This document shows positions 37,579 to 46,207 of a DNA stretch of 64,000 bases, piece by piece (the first letter of the stretch is position 1; each line of letters starts with the position of its first letter). Under the pieces are notes generated by a model. That model searched no databases, was not told the origin of the DNA, and worked only from the letters and a program-made list of their open reading frames with translations. The stretch is taken from assembly GCA_900541585.1 (NCBI GenBank), contig UQKD01000003.1, forward strand, positions 128,158-192,157. Reading direction: 5' to 3'. Position numbers and translations under genes: made by a program. The DNA is from an uncultured Alistipes sp. (GTDB lineage: Bacteria; Bacteroidota; Bacteroidia; Bacteroidales; Rikenellaceae).

Positions 37579-38937
37579 ATGAAACAAGACAAGGATTGGA
37601 TCGATGCCATGCGGAACGCGCTTCGCGACGCCGAACTCCCGCCTCCGGCGGGGGGATGGGAGCGTCTGCAACGCGAGTTGGGCGGTGCGGTTCCGGGGGC
37701 GGTGGCTCCCGAGGCCAAACCCCGCGAGTCCGTATGGCGGATCTACTGGCCGCGGATTGCCGCCGCAGCCGCTGCCGTGCTGATCTGTGTCGTTGCGGGT
37801 GAATTCCTGCTTCGGCCGGACAAGGCGTTGGAGAATGATGGGACTGTTATCGCATCGGTGGCGGAAGACGGGGCAGCCGCGGTTGCCATACCGCAGCCCG
37901 CGGAGCCGGAAACCGTGCGGGACGCCCTTGCAAAGGCGGTGGGACTGCCTCGGGAGCAGGCCGCCGGGGACGTATCCTCCGCGGGGCGGCGGACACTTCT
38001 CGCTGCGGCCGCAGGGCAGTCTGCGCGGAAGGCGGACCTGGAAAATGTCCGGGCGGACGGTGAGCCTGCAGTCCGGGCCGGAGAGGCGGCGGAAGGTTCC
38101 GGGCAGACAGCGGAGGCGGTGGCCGGAGAAACAGCAAAGGCGGCTTCCGGCGAAAGGGCAAGGACGGTCTCCGGAGAGACCGCGGAGGCGGCCTCCGGCG
38201 GAAAGGCGCCGCAACAGGCTGCCCGGCAGCCCGCGACGCGGTCGGCGGCAGGTTCGGTCAGCCGTACGGCACTCTCCGGCGAGCCGTTCGTGGCCTACAC
38301 CAAACCGCATAAGAAGGCGTCGTTCTCGCTTTTCGCCGGCGGCGGCGTGGCAGGCGGAAACGGCGAAGGGCTGGCTCCCCGGCTGCGTTACAATTCGATA
38401 GCGAACGACGCTTCGTCGGTGGTCGGCAACGGCAACAACCTGGCGCCCCTGCGCAGCAATGAATACGGCGAGAGTTCGTTCCGCCACCACCAGCCGTTGA
38501 GTTTCGGCATCGCCGTACGCAAGGAGTTCGCGCACGGGGTGTCGTTGGAGAGCGGCGTGAACTACACCCTGCTGCGTTCGGACGTAAGGATGCAGTACTC
38601 TTCGGACGACGTGAGCCAAAAGCTCCATTTCATAGGGGTTCCCCTCCGGTTCAACTGGCAGTTCCTCGAACGCGGCCGCTTCTCGTTATATATGGGTGCG
38701 GGGGGCATGGTCGAGAAATGCGTCTCGGCCAAACTCGGCTCCAAGACCGTCGACGAACCCGGCGTGCAGTGGTCGGCGCTTGCCGCCGTGGGAGCACAGT
38801 ACCGTGTCGGCGGTATGGTGGGACTCTATTTCGAACCCGAAGGATCGTATTACTTCACAGAAACCGGATTGCGTACGTCGCGTACGGATTCACCCCTGAC
38901 GCTAACCCTGAGACTGGGCGTGCGCCTCTCTTTTTAA
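37579..38937 (+). CDS. Inner-membrane-anchored protein with C-terminal outer-membrane beta-barrel
   Basis: A 452-residue protein starting at MKQDKDWIDAMRNAL (37579). The N-terminal 56 residues are cytoplasmic-type, with the motif DAELPPPAGGWERLQREL seen in sigma-associated Bacteroidetes proteins. One membrane helix (about 57-78), a 160-residue Ala/Glu-rich linker with five 8-residue repeats (174-213), then a roughly 210-residue barrel-like domain (OMP_b-brl type, SLFAGGGVAGGNG... LTLRLGVRLSF). It may act as an anti-sigma factor for the preceding gene; how one chain would join both membranes is unclear. Confidence 0.75.
   Translation: MKQDKDWIDAMRNALRDAELPPPAGGWERLQRELGGAVPGAVAPEAKPRESVWRIYWPRIAAAAAAVLICVVAGEFLLRPDKALENDGTVIASVAEDGAAAVAIPQPAEPETVRDALAKAVGLPREQAAGDVSSAGRRTLLAAAAGQSARKADLENVRADGEPAVRAGEAAEGSGQTAEAVAGETAKAASGERARTVSGETAEAASGGKAPQQAARQPATRSAAGSVSRTALSGEPFVAYTKPHKKASFSLFAGGGVAGGNGEGLAPRLRYNSIANDASSVVGNGNNLAPLRSNEYGESSFRHHQPLSFGIAVRKEFAHGVSLESGVNYTLLRSDVRMQYSSDDVSQKLHFIGVPLRFNWQFLERGRFSLYMGAGGMVEKCVSAKLGSKTVDEPGVQWSALAAVGAQYRVGGMVGLYFEPEGSYYFTETGLRTSRTDSPLTLTLRLGVRLSF
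38098..38217 (+). repeat. Five tandem 24-nt repeats in linker
   Basis: Residues 174-213 of the preceding protein read as SGQTAEAV, AGETAKAA, SGERARTV, SGETAEAA and SGGKAPQQ, a head-to-tail 8-residue unit. Confidence 0.75.
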
Positions 38938-38974
38938 AGTCTGATTTTATAAATCGCACATTTATTGTATAGGA

Positions 38975-39005
38975 GGAGTTCGCACCGGACGTGCGGATTC
39001 CTTTT
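38975..39005 (+). terminator. Terminator of sigma/barrel operon
   Basis: An 11-bp stem (GGAGTTCGCAC with GTGCGGATTCC, two G-T pairs), then TTTTG. Confidence 0.65.
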
Positions 39006-39144
39006 GTCCTATTATAAATAGGTGTGCCCAAAAGTGGTATTCAAGCGATCAAAAGTGCTATTTTTTGTTGTATGATCGAAATTTGTTACTATTTTTGTTG
39101 AATAAATTAAGTGACGCCCGACCTTGCATTCGCCCAGATACGAT

Positions 39145-39181
39145 AAAAAAAAGCACAAGTGCGCTTGTTGCGCACCTGTGC
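39145..39181 (-). terminator. Terminator of tRNA-Arg
   Basis: A 12-bp stem (GCACAGGTGCGC with GCGCACTTGTGC, one mismatch) with eight T on the minus strand, directly after the tRNA CCA end. Confidence 0.88.
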
Positions 39182-39182
39182 C

Positions 39183-39257
39183 TGGTAGTCCCGACGGGAA
39201 TCGAACCCATATCGTAAGAACCGGAATCTTATATTCTATCCATTGAACTACGGGACC
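39183..39257 (-). tRNA. tRNA-Arg (anticodon CCG)
   Basis: A 75-nt cloverleaf including an encoded CCA end. The acceptor stem is GGTCCCG with CGGGACT (one G-T pair); the D arm is GTTC/GAAT. The anticodon stem TAAGA/TCTTA closes the loop TTCCGGT, giving anticodon CCG, which reads CGG. The T arm is ATGGG-TTCGAAT-CCCGT. A strong terminator follows at once. Confidence 0.96.
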
Positions 39258-39300
39258 GGGTGTGCAAAGATGCAAAAAAAATTTTAATATTCGAAAAAAA

Positions 39301-39930
39301 ATGCGAGAAAAGCAGAATAATTGGCAAAGAATCGAGGCCGTAATCAAGTGGGCGAATATGTCGACCAACTATTTTGCGCGATATATCGGCCTGGCGCGCG
39401 GTGAGAACCTCTATCAGATAAAGCGGGGCAACAACGGTATTTCGCTGGATGTTGCCGACCGTATCGTCAGCAAATTCCCCCAGGTGGACAAACTCTGGCT
39501 GCTGACCGGCGAAGGACAGATGTTCTCCGAGGAGCGGACACGCGGCGCGCAGATACCTTATTATAATGTGGATGTCGAACAGGGCATCGCGCACCTGGAA
39601 CACCTCGACGCCGAGAGCAACCTCGTCGTGCCTCCGGTGGGGGTGTGCGACCTGGCGATGTGCTATACGGGGCGTGCGATGGGAAGCATCGTGCCGCCCG
39701 GAACGGTCGTACTGCTGAAAGCCGTGGACCGCGATGCAATTATTCCCGGGGGTGAATATGTGATTGTCTGCCGAAAAATTGTAACTTTGCGGATAGTTCG
39801 GGCCGCCGACGAGGAGGGCAAAGTCCGCCTGGTGGCCGGAGATCGGGAGAATTACGATGACATCGTTTTGAATGTCAGCGATATAGTCTCGGTCTACAAC
39901 GTGAAGGGCAAATTGATCATAAACAGTTGA
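39301..39930 (+). CDS. HTH regulator with S24-like C-terminal domain lacking the Ser
   Basis: A 209-residue protein starting at MREKQNNWQRIEAVI. The N-terminal part (about 8-72) resembles a helix-turn-helix (LYQIKRGNNGISLDVADRI...). The C-terminal 100 residues have the S24/LexA fold pattern (IVPPGTVVLLKAVDRDAIIPGGEYVIVCRK). The catalytic GDSM is replaced by GRAM (A126), while a lysine (K159) remains, so it is probably a non-cleavable repressor. Its stop lies 5 nt before the riboflavin synthase start. Confidence 0.82.
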   Translation: MREKQNNWQRIEAVIKWANMSTNYFARYIGLARGENLYQIKRGNNGISLDVADRIVSKFPQVDKLWLLTGEGQMFSEERTRGAQIPYYNVDVEQGIAHLEHLDAESNLVVPPVGVCDLAMCYTGRAMGSIVPPGTVVLLKAVDRDAIIPGGEYVIVCRKIVTLRIVRAADEEGKVRLVAGDRENYDDIVLNVSDIVSVYNVKGKLIINS

Positions 39931-39935
39931 AGAGT

Positions 39936-40532
39936 ATGTTTTCAGGCATCGTGGAACGTACGGCGGAAGTGGTTTCGATCCGTACGGACCGTCAGAACAA
40001 GGATTTCACGCTTCGGGCGGATTTCTGCAAGGAGTTGAAAATCGACCAGAGCATAGCACATAACGGCGTATGTTTGACAGTTGTGGACATCACGGAGGAC
40101 ACCTACACCGTGACGGCCATGAAGGAGACGCTCGACAGGAGCAACCTCGGGCTGCTGCGCGAAGGCGATCTGGTCAACCTCGAACGGTCGATGAAACCCG
40201 ATGCCCTGCTCGACGGGCACATCGTGCAGGGGCACGTCGACCAGACGGCGGTCTGCACGGCGAAGGAGGATGCCGACGGAAGCTGGTACTTCACCTTCGA
40301 GTACGAGCCGCAGGGAGCCGGACTCTGTACGGTCGAGAAAGGTTCGGTGACGGTCAACGGCGTGAGCCTCACGGTCTGCGACTCGAAGGAGAGCAGTTTC
40401 CGGGTGGCGATCATTCCCTACACCTTCGAGCACACGAATTTCTGCCGCATCGAAGTCGGCTCGGTCGTGAACCTCGAATTCGACATCGTCGGCAAATACA
40501 TCGCCCGGCTGATGCAAAACTACATGAAGTAA
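39936..40532 (+). CDS. Riboflavin synthase alpha chain
   Basis: A 198-residue protein starting at MFSGIVERTAEVV (39936). Two lumazine-binding barrels are seen: residues 1-95 (with SIAHNGVCLTVV) and 96-198 (with VTVNGVSLTVCD), each opening with the expected G-x-V/ GHIVQGHVD pattern. It converts two 6,7-dimethyl-8-ribityllumazine to riboflavin. It follows the S24-like regulator by 5 nt and precedes a histidine kinase by 4 nt. No FMN riboswitch is visible. Confidence 0.94.
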   Translation: MFSGIVERTAEVVSIRTDRQNKDFTLRADFCKELKIDQSIAHNGVCLTVVDITEDTYTVTAMKETLDRSNLGLLREGDLVNLERSMKPDALLDGHIVQGHVDQTAVCTAKEDADGSWYFTFEYEPQGAGLCTVEKGSVTVNGVSLTVCDSKESSFRVAIIPYTFEHTNFCRIEVGSVVNLEFDIVGKYIARLMQNYMK

Positions 40533-40536
40533 GCCT

Positions 40537-41586
40537 ATGGTGCACATCAAGACAAAGGAGGGGGCGTCGCTGTGGATCGCCCTGCTCGCCGCGGCGATCG
40601 TCGCCGTAGGCATGACGCTGCTCGACGTGGCGTGGTGGATCACGCTCTGCACGTCGGCCGGAGTGTTCGTCGTGGTGGCGCTCGCGGCGCTGTTCATTAT
40701 CCGCAAGTACGTGGCTTACAAACTCAAGCCGATCTATTCGATCGTGCTTTCGCGCGACGTGCACACCAACGAGATCTTCTCGGAACTGAAGGGCAAGCGC
40801 GTCGAGAACATCGGCGAGGAACTGACGGCCTGGGCCGACACCAACGACAAGGAGATCGCCCGGCTGAAGGAGGCCGAGTGCTTCCGCAAGCAGTATCTGG
40901 GCAACGTGGCCCACGAACTGAAAACCCCGATATTCAATATCCAGGGGTATATTTCGACGCTGCTGGACGGCGGGCTGGAGGACGAGCTGATCAACCGCAA
41001 ATACCTCGAACGCGCCGAGAAGAGCATCGACCGCCTGATCAACATCGTCAATGACCTCGACACCATTTCGAAGCTCGAAAGCAGCATGAACAAGCTCAAT
41101 CTGGAGCGATTCGACGTGGTGGCGCTGGCCAGGGAGATCGCCGAGCAGGCCGAGATGGAGGCCGACAGGAAGGAGATCCGGATTTCGGTCAAGGGGGCCG
41201 ACAACCTGCCTTCGCCCTTCTGGGTGCTGGCCGACAAACACTACATCGGGCAGGTGTTCGTCAACCTGATCATCAACTCGATCCGCTACGGCAAGGAGGG
41301 CGGGCAGACCCGCATCCGGTTCCGCGACATGCTGGACAAAATTCTGGTCGAGGTCGAGGACAACGGTTCGGGCATCGCCAAGGAGGATCTGCCGCGCGTG
41401 TTCGAGCGCTTCTACCGTACGGACAAGGGGCGGTCGCGGGAGCAGGGCGGCACGGGACTCGGGCTGGCCATCGTCAAACATATCGTCGAGGCGCACGGCG
41501 AACGGATCACGGTCCGCAGCGAACTCGGCGTGGGCAGCACGTTCTCCTTCACGCTGAAGAAGGTGAATTTGCAGGAGGTAAAATAA
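40537..41586 (+). CDS. Orphan transmembrane sensor histidine kinase
   Basis: A 349-residue kinase. Two membrane segments (about 12-33 and 36-58) are joined by a very short loop, so it senses within or near the membrane. The H box NVAHELKTPIFNIQGYI (His about 126), N box NLIINSIRYGKEGG, and G boxes DNGSGI and GGTGLGLAIVKHIV are complete. PhoR-like. No response regulator gene is adjacent. It may be co-transcribed with riboflavin synthase. Confidence 0.92.
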   Translation: MVHIKTKEGASLWIALLAAAIVAVGMTLLDVAWWITLCTSAGVFVVVALAALFIIRKYVAYKLKPIYSIVLSRDVHTNEIFSELKGKRVENIGEELTAWADTNDKEIARLKEAECFRKQYLGNVAHELKTPIFNIQGYISTLLDGGLEDELINRKYLERAEKSIDRLINIVNDLDTISKLESSMNKLNLERFDVVALAREIAEQAEMEADRKEIRISVKGADNLPSPFWVLADKHYIGQVFVNLIINSIRYGKEGGQTRIRFRDMLDKILVEVEDNGSGIAKEDLPRVFERFYRTDKGRSREQGGTGLGLAIVKHIVEAHGERITVRSELGVGSTFSFTLKKVNLQEVK

Positions 41587-41608
41587 AAGCGTTGTTCGGC
41601 CGTTCCTT

Positions 41609-41632
41609 ATCGTAAGAACCGGTTCCTACGAT
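41609..41632. repeat. 24-nt near-perfect palindrome
   Basis: ATCGTAAGAACC followed by GGTTCCTACGAT, one mismatch pair and no loop, 22 nt past the kinase stop. No T tract follows. Confidence 0.6.
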
Positions 41633-41653
41633 GATGTGCGGAACGCAGGCCGC

Positions 41654-41684
41654 CTCCCTCCCTGAAGGAGGGTCGGGGCGGGGC
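41654..41684. repeat. REP-like GC-rich element
   Basis: CTCCCTCCCTGAAGGAGGG followed by TCGGGGCGGGG. Similar short hairpins with AAGCC(T/C)C arms lie at 56589-56615 and 63381-63407. Confidence 0.45.
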
Positions 41685-41765
41685 AGATTTGAATACGGCA
41701 CCGAAGGCGGCGACTGCGGCCGGGCGAAAGGGAATCGGGGCCGAATGGAGTAACAACTTGAATAA

Positions 41766-42647
41766 ATGATATTACTGTCACAACCGCTATCCATTGTCTG
41801 GAATTTCGATCCGGTGCTGTTCAGCATCGGGTCGCTCGACATCCGTTACTATGGGCTGATGTGGGCGCTGGCCATCCTGATCGGCGCGAAATTCTTCGAC
41901 AACTTCGTCAGACGCGAAGGACTTCCCGCAAAGGTCTCGGAGTCGATCTTCATTTACGGAACGCTCGCCACGATCCTCGGAGCGCGGCTCGGCCACTGTC
42001 TGTTCTACGACACGATGGAATACCTTTCGAAGCCGTGGACCATCATCACGGGATTCCGCGACGGAGGAATGGCCAGCCACGGCGCGGCCATCGGCCTGCT
42101 GATCGGGCTGTGGTTCTTCTCGCGCCGCAACAGACTGCCTTACATCTGGTCGCTGGACCGCATCATGATTCCGGTGGGCATCGGCGGCGCGATCGTGCGG
42201 CTGGGCAACCTCTTCAACTCGGAGATTTTCGGCCAGGCGACGACCCTGCCGTGGGGCTTCGAGTTCGTCCGTTCGCACAAGTGGGTGGCCGAGTTCGCCC
42301 CTGCGGCGGTGCACCCGACGCAGATTTACGAGGCGCTCTGCTATCTGGCGACTTTCGGCATCCTCTGCTGGCTCTATTACAAGAAGGACACCGCGCGCCG
42401 CCGTCCGGGCATCCTGTTCGGAATCGGCCTGATCGGCACCTTCCTCACGCGCTTTTTCATCGAGTACATCAAAACCGAGCAGGAGCCTTTCGAACTGGGC
42501 TGGGCCCTCGACATGGGCCAGTGGCTCAGCATTCCCTTCATCCTGCTGGGAATCTATATGATCTGGCGGGGCGCCACCCGGCCCGAGACGGTTCCGGCCC
42601 CGGCTCCGAAAGCCCCGGCCGCAACGCCTAAAAAGAAGAAAAAATGA
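41766..42647 (+). CDS. lgt: Prolipoprotein diacylglyceryl transferase
   Basis: A 293-residue inner membrane enzyme with about seven membrane segments. YYGLMWALAILIGA, the HGAAIGLLIGLWFF segment and the signature RLGNLFNSEIFG are diagnostic of Lgt, which attaches diacylglycerol to the lipobox cysteine. The C-terminus adds a charged Ala/Pro/Lys tail ending KKKKK. It overlaps the next gene by 4 nt (ATGA). Confidence 0.95.
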   Translation: MILLSQPLSIVWNFDPVLFSIGSLDIRYYGLMWALAILIGAKFFDNFVRREGLPAKVSESIFIYGTLATILGARLGHCLFYDTMEYLSKPWTIITGFRDGGMASHGAAIGLLIGLWFFSRRNRLPYIWSLDRIMIPVGIGGAIVRLGNLFNSEIFGQATTLPWGFEFVRSHKWVAEFAPAAVHPTQIYEALCYLATFGILCWLYYKKDTARRRPGILFGIGLIGTFLTRFFIEYIKTEQEPFELGWALDMGQWLSIPFILLGIYMIWRGATRPETVPAPAPKAPAATPKKKKK

Positions 42648-43618
42648 ACGGTAATCCGATGGAAGAGCAGATCGGCAGGCTTATAGGCAATCTGCTGGCC
42701 GGCGGCGGGGAGGTTTTTCTGCCCGGCGTAGGTTCGCTCTACACCGAGCGGCAGGGAGCCAGGCGGCTCAACCGGCGCTCTGTGCTGCCGCCGAGCCGCA
42801 CGGTGGCCTTCACCTCGCAGCAGCAGGGCGTGTCGCTGGTCGACGAGATCGCCCGCGTCATGCGCGAGGACGGCGGATACGAGAATCCCGAAGCCGAGGC
42901 GCAGGCCGTCTACGACCGTTGGATCGCCCGGGTGCACCGGGCCAACCTGCTGACCGTCGAGGGCGTCGGGGAGCTGAAATTCAAGAATTTTATCCTCGAC
43001 GAGGCGTTCGACCTCCGGCTGAATCCGCAGGGGCACGAACCCGTGCGGATTCGTGTGCAGCGCCGTTTCGACTGGCCGCTGTGGGTCGGCGTCGCGGCAA
43101 TCGGGATCGCGGTGGTTTACGGCGGGCGGGAGTTCCTGCTGCTCTATCCGGAGGCGTCGGAGACACCGGAAGCGGCGGCCGTGACGGAAATTCCCGTTGC
43201 CCCCGACAGCCTCGGGACCGTCGAGGCGCCCGATGCTTCGGTCGGGGTTCCCCCGGCGGTGCAGCCCGTGGCCGGGGAATCCGCCGCGCAGGCGGGGAGC
43301 GCAGTTCCGGAGACGTCCGCCGCCGCACCGGAACCGGAGACCGCTGAAACGCATCGGGCCGAAGAACAGGGCGCTCCGATGGCGTTGCTTTCGGGCCGCC
43401 ACTATGTCGTGCTGGGGGTTTTCAGCACCGAAGAGAACGCCCGGCGCGCCGTGCGGGAGACCGCGGGCAAAGAGTCGGCGTTCCGTTGCCGGATTTACCG
43501 TTTCGGGGAGAAATTCATGGTTTCGCCCTTCTCGTCGGACGATGCCGGGGTCTGTGCGCAGTTCATCCGCGCACAGGGCGGGCGTTTCCCCGACATGTGG
43601 ACCTATACCGCCCGCTGA
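42644..43618 (+). CDS. HU-CCDC81/SPOR domain membrane protein
   Basis: A 324-residue protein. The N-terminal 135 residues resemble the HU-CCDC81 domains of Bacteroidetes (FLPGVGSLYTERQGARRLN, VEGVGELKFKNFIL). One membrane segment (about 146-166, WVGVAAIGIAVVYGGREFLLL), a Pro/Ala/Glu-rich linker, and a C-terminal SPOR-like domain (HYVVLGVFSTEENARRAV, RFGEKFMVSPF). It probably binds denuded peptidoglycan. It overlaps lgt by 4 nt and gtrA-like by 1 nt. Confidence 0.85.
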   Translation: MNGNPMEEQIGRLIGNLLAGGGEVFLPGVGSLYTERQGARRLNRRSVLPPSRTVAFTSQQQGVSLVDEIARVMREDGGYENPEAEAQAVYDRWIARVHRANLLTVEGVGELKFKNFILDEAFDLRLNPQGHEPVRIRVQRRFDWPLWVGVAAIGIAVVYGGREFLLLYPEASETPEAAAVTEIPVAPDSLGTVEAPDASVGVPPAVQPVAGESAAQAGSAVPETSAAAPEPETAETHRAEEQGAPMALLSGRHYVVLGVFSTEENARRAVRETAGKESAFRCRIYRFGEKFMVSPFSSDDAGVCAQFIRAQGGRFPDMWTYTAR

Positions 43619-44109
43619 TGGCCCTTGCGGAGTTGATAACCCGGGCGGTCGACTGGTTTTACATCCGGCCCGTCGCCGCGGTCCTGCCCCGGCAGGTGTT
43701 CCGTTACGCGGTCTGCGGGGGTGTGACCTACATCCTGTTCGACCCCTTCTGTTACTTCCTCTTTTACAATTTCATCGTAGCCCACCGCTATTTCGACCTG
43801 GGATTCGTGGTCGTCTCCCCGCATATCGCGGCGATGATCCTCGTCTTTCCGTTCACCTTCTTCGTGGGCTTCTGGCTCAACCGTTACGTGGCGTTCCGCC
43901 GGTCGCCGATCGGCGCCGGGACGCAGCTCCTGCGCTACCTGCTTTCGGTGGCGGGATCGGTCCTGCTGACCTATGCGGGTCTGAAATTCTTCGTGGAGGT
44001 CTGCGGCGTGTGGCCTACGCCGGCGAAGATGATGACCACGCTGCTGACGACGGTTTACAGTTTCCTCGCGGCCAAATACTTCACCTTCCGGCACGCCGAA
44101 AAGCCGTAG
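43618..44109 (+). CDS. GtrA family membrane protein
   Basis: A 163-residue protein starting at MALAELITRAVDWFY (43618; TGATG overlap with the previous stop). Four hydrophobic segments and the family motifs FRYAVCGGVTYILFD and FWLNRYVAFR fit GtrA proteins, which help move lipid-linked sugars across the inner membrane. The ending FLAAKYFTFR is also typical. A terminator follows 22 nt past the stop. Confidence 0.88.
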   Translation: MALAELITRAVDWFYIRPVAAVLPRQVFRYAVCGGVTYILFDPFCYFLFYNFIVAHRYFDLGFVVVSPHIAAMILVFPFTFFVGFWLNRYVAFRRSPIGAGTQLLRYLLSVAGSVLLTYAGLKFFVEVCGVWPTPAKMMTTLLTTVYSFLAAKYFTFRHAEKP

Positions 44110-44131
44110 GGCCGCCGGATGCGCAAAACGG

Positions 44132-44157
44132 AAAGGGACCGGTGACGGTCCCTTTTT
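44132..44157. terminator. Terminator between GtrA gene and uvrB
   Basis: A 10-bp perfect stem AAAGGGACCG/CGGTCCCTTT with loop GTGA; five T on the plus strand. Probably shared by the convergent uvrB. Confidence 0.85.
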
Positions 44158-46203
44158 CTATTTCTTGCGGTTCTCCTCCCGCAGTTTCTGGAGTTCGTAC
44201 ATCCGGTCGCGGAATTTCGCCGCGGCGAGGAAGTCCAGCGATTTGGCCGCGCGTTCCATGTCCTCGCGGGCCTTGTCGATCAGCGCGTCGATGTTTTCGC
44301 TGGCCGTGTAGCTCTTCTGCACGTCGGCGGCCGTGGCGTAGTGGTCTTCGGCGATGGGGTAGGCCGTCATGCCGACCTCCGGCGTGTCGACGCGGCCCGC
44401 CAGCAGGGCGCTCTGTCCCGAGCCGCTCTTCTGCGCCTGCCGAGGCAGCATTTCGTGCTCCATGTTGTAGCGCACCTGCTTCTCGCGGCGGCGGTTGCTC
44501 TGCTCGATGGCGTAGCGCATCGAATCGGTGCAGGTGTCGGCGTAGAGGATCACGTTGCCCTGCGAGTGGCGCGCGGCGCGCCCGGCGATCTGCGTGAGCG
44601 ACCGGACGTTGCGCAGGAAACCCTCCTTGTCGGCGTCGAGGATCGCCACGAGCGCCACCTCCGGCAGGTCGAGTCCCTCGCGCAGCAGGTTCACGCCCAC
44701 CAGCACGTCGAACATGCCGGCGCGCAGGTCCTCGAGAATCTGGATGCGTTCCAGTGTGTCGACGTCCGAGTGGATGTAGCGGTTGCGCACGCCCACGCGG
44801 TCGAAGTATTTCGAAAGCTCCTCGGCCATGCGTTTGGTGATGGTCGTCACGAGCACCTTGTCGTCGTTCTTCACGCGTTTGTCGATCTCCCCGATCAGGT
44901 CGTCGATCTGGTTCAGCGTCACGCGCACCTCCAGCGGCGGGTCCACGAGGCCCGTGGGGCGGATCAGCTGTTCGACGATCACGCCCTCGCTCTTCATCAG
45001 CTCGTAGTCCGCGGGCGTGGCGCTCACGTAGATCGACGTGCCCTGCAACTGTTCGAACTCCGAGAAGGTCACCGGGCGGTTGTCCTTGGCGGCCGGGAGG
45101 CGGAAGCCGTACTCCACGAGGTTCTCCTTGCGGGCGCGGTCGCCGCCGAACATGGCGTGGACCTGCGGCAGGGTGACGTGGCTCTCGTCCACGACCATCA
45201 GGTAGTCCTTCGGAAAATAGTCGATCAGGCAGAAGGGGCGCGTCCCGGCGGCGCGGCCGTCGAAATAACGCGAATAGTTCTCGATGCCCGGGCAGTAGCC
45301 CAACTCCTTGATCATTTCAAGGTCGTACTCCACGCGCTGCTTGATGCGCTGCGCCTCCATCGGACGCCCGGCGCGTTCGAAAAACTCGATCTGCTTGCCC
45401 AGATCGAGGTAGATCTGCTGCACGGCGGCGTTGATGCGCTCTTTGGTCGTCACGAACAGGTTCGTGGCGTAGAGCGTGATGCTGTCGAGCGAGGCGATGC
45501 GCTGTCCCGTTACGGGGTCGATCGACTGGATGGCCTCGACCTCGTTGTCGAAGAACATCACGCGGAAGCACTGGTTGCCGAACTCGCCGAAGGGCGCCAT
45601 GATGTCCACCGTGTCGCCGTTGACGCGGAACGTCGCAGGCTCCAGTTCGCGTTCGGTGCGGGTGTAGAGCGCCTCGACGAGCTTGTAGAGGAAATGCTTG
45701 TAGCTGACGACCTGGCCGACCTTGATGTTGATGGCCGTGGCGTGGAAGTCCGCCGGGTTGCCCGCGCCGTAGAGGCACGAGACGCTCGACACGACGACGA
45801 CGTCGCGGCGCCCCGAGAGCAGCGTGGCGACCGTGCCGAGGCGCATCTTCTCGATCTCGGCGTTGATCTGGAGGTCTTTCTCGATATAGGTGTCCGTCGA
45901 AGGCAGGTAGGCCTCCGGCTGGTAGTAGTCGTAATAGGAGACGAAATACTCCACGGCGTTCTCCGGGAAGAAGTTGCGGAACTCCCCGTACAACTGCGCC
46001 GCGAGGGTCTTGTTGTGGCTCAGGACCAGCGTCGGACGGTTCAGCCGCGCGATGACGTTGGCCACCGTGAAAGTCTTTCCCGAACCCGTGACGCCCAGCA
46101 GCGTGTTGTGTTTGGAACCGTGTTCGATCGAGCTGACGAGCTGCCCGATCGCCTCCGGCTGGTCGCCCATCGGGGCGTAGTCCGATACGAGTTTGAAATC
46201 CAT
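44158..46203 (-). CDS. uvrB: Excinuclease ABC subunit B
   Basis: A 681-residue helicase-like repair protein. GVTGSGKTFTVANVIARLN (Walker A), the beta-hairpin region YYDYYQPEAYLPSTDTYIEKD, DESHVTLPQ and the C-terminal UVR domain (KAREDMERAAKSLDFLAAA) that meets UvrC are present. It damage-verifies DNA in nucleotide excision repair. It diverges from dnaG with 100 bp between, and the -7 box is 4 nt from the ATG. Confidence 0.98.
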   Translation of the reverse strand: MDFKLVSDYAPMGDQPEAIGQLVSSIEHGSKHNTLLGVTGSGKTFTVANVIARLNRPTLVLSHNKTLAAQLYGEFRNFFPENAVEYFVSYYDYYQPEAYLPSTDTYIEKDLQINAEIEKMRLGTVATLLSGRRDVVVVSSVSCLYGAGNPADFHATAINIKVGQVVSYKHFLYKLVEALYTRTERELEPATFRVNGDTVDIMAPFGEFGNQCFRVMFFDNEVEAIQSIDPVTGQRIASLDSITLYATNLFVTTKERINAAVQQIYLDLGKQIEFFERAGRPMEAQRIKQRVEYDLEMIKELGYCPGIENYSRYFDGRAAGTRPFCLIDYFPKDYLMVVDESHVTLPQVHAMFGGDRARKENLVEYGFRLPAAKDNRPVTFSEFEQLQGTSIYVSATPADYELMKSEGVIVEQLIRPTGLVDPPLEVRVTLNQIDDLIGEIDKRVKNDDKVLVTTITKRMAEELSKYFDRVGVRNRYIHSDVDTLERIQILEDLRAGMFDVLVGVNLLREGLDLPEVALVAILDADKEGFLRNVRSLTQIAGRAARHSQGNVILYADTCTDSMRYAIEQSNRRREKQVRYNMEHEMLPRQAQKSGSGQSALLAGRVDTPEVGMTAYPIAEDHYATAADVQKSYTASENIDALIDKAREDMERAAKSLDFLAAAKFRDRMYELQKLREENRKK

Positions 46204-46207
46204 GGGG

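Noticed and set aside
38098-38217. CRISPR-like repeats
   Set aside because: They are in-frame protein repeats without spacers. No CRISPR array was seen anywhere.
39012-39368. A minus-strand open frame across the tRNA
   Set aside because: It is translation through tRNA-Arg, a common false gene; flanks are a terminator and regulator start.
39936-40532. FMN riboswitch before riboflavin synthase
   Set aside because: The gene starts 5 nt after the previous stop; no room or sequence for an aptamer.
40537-41586. The PhoR-like kinase as partner of the LytTR regulator
   Set aside because: LytTR regulators pair with LytS-type kinases; a fitting one lies in the same locus at 14283-15824.
39210-41622. 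A 15-nt match between the tRNA-Arg anticodon region (39210-39224) and 41608-41622, like attachment sites
   Set aside because: It encloses a core gene (riboflavin synthase) with no integrase, and a few 15-nt matches are expected by chance in 64 kb; the second copy is half of a palindrome.
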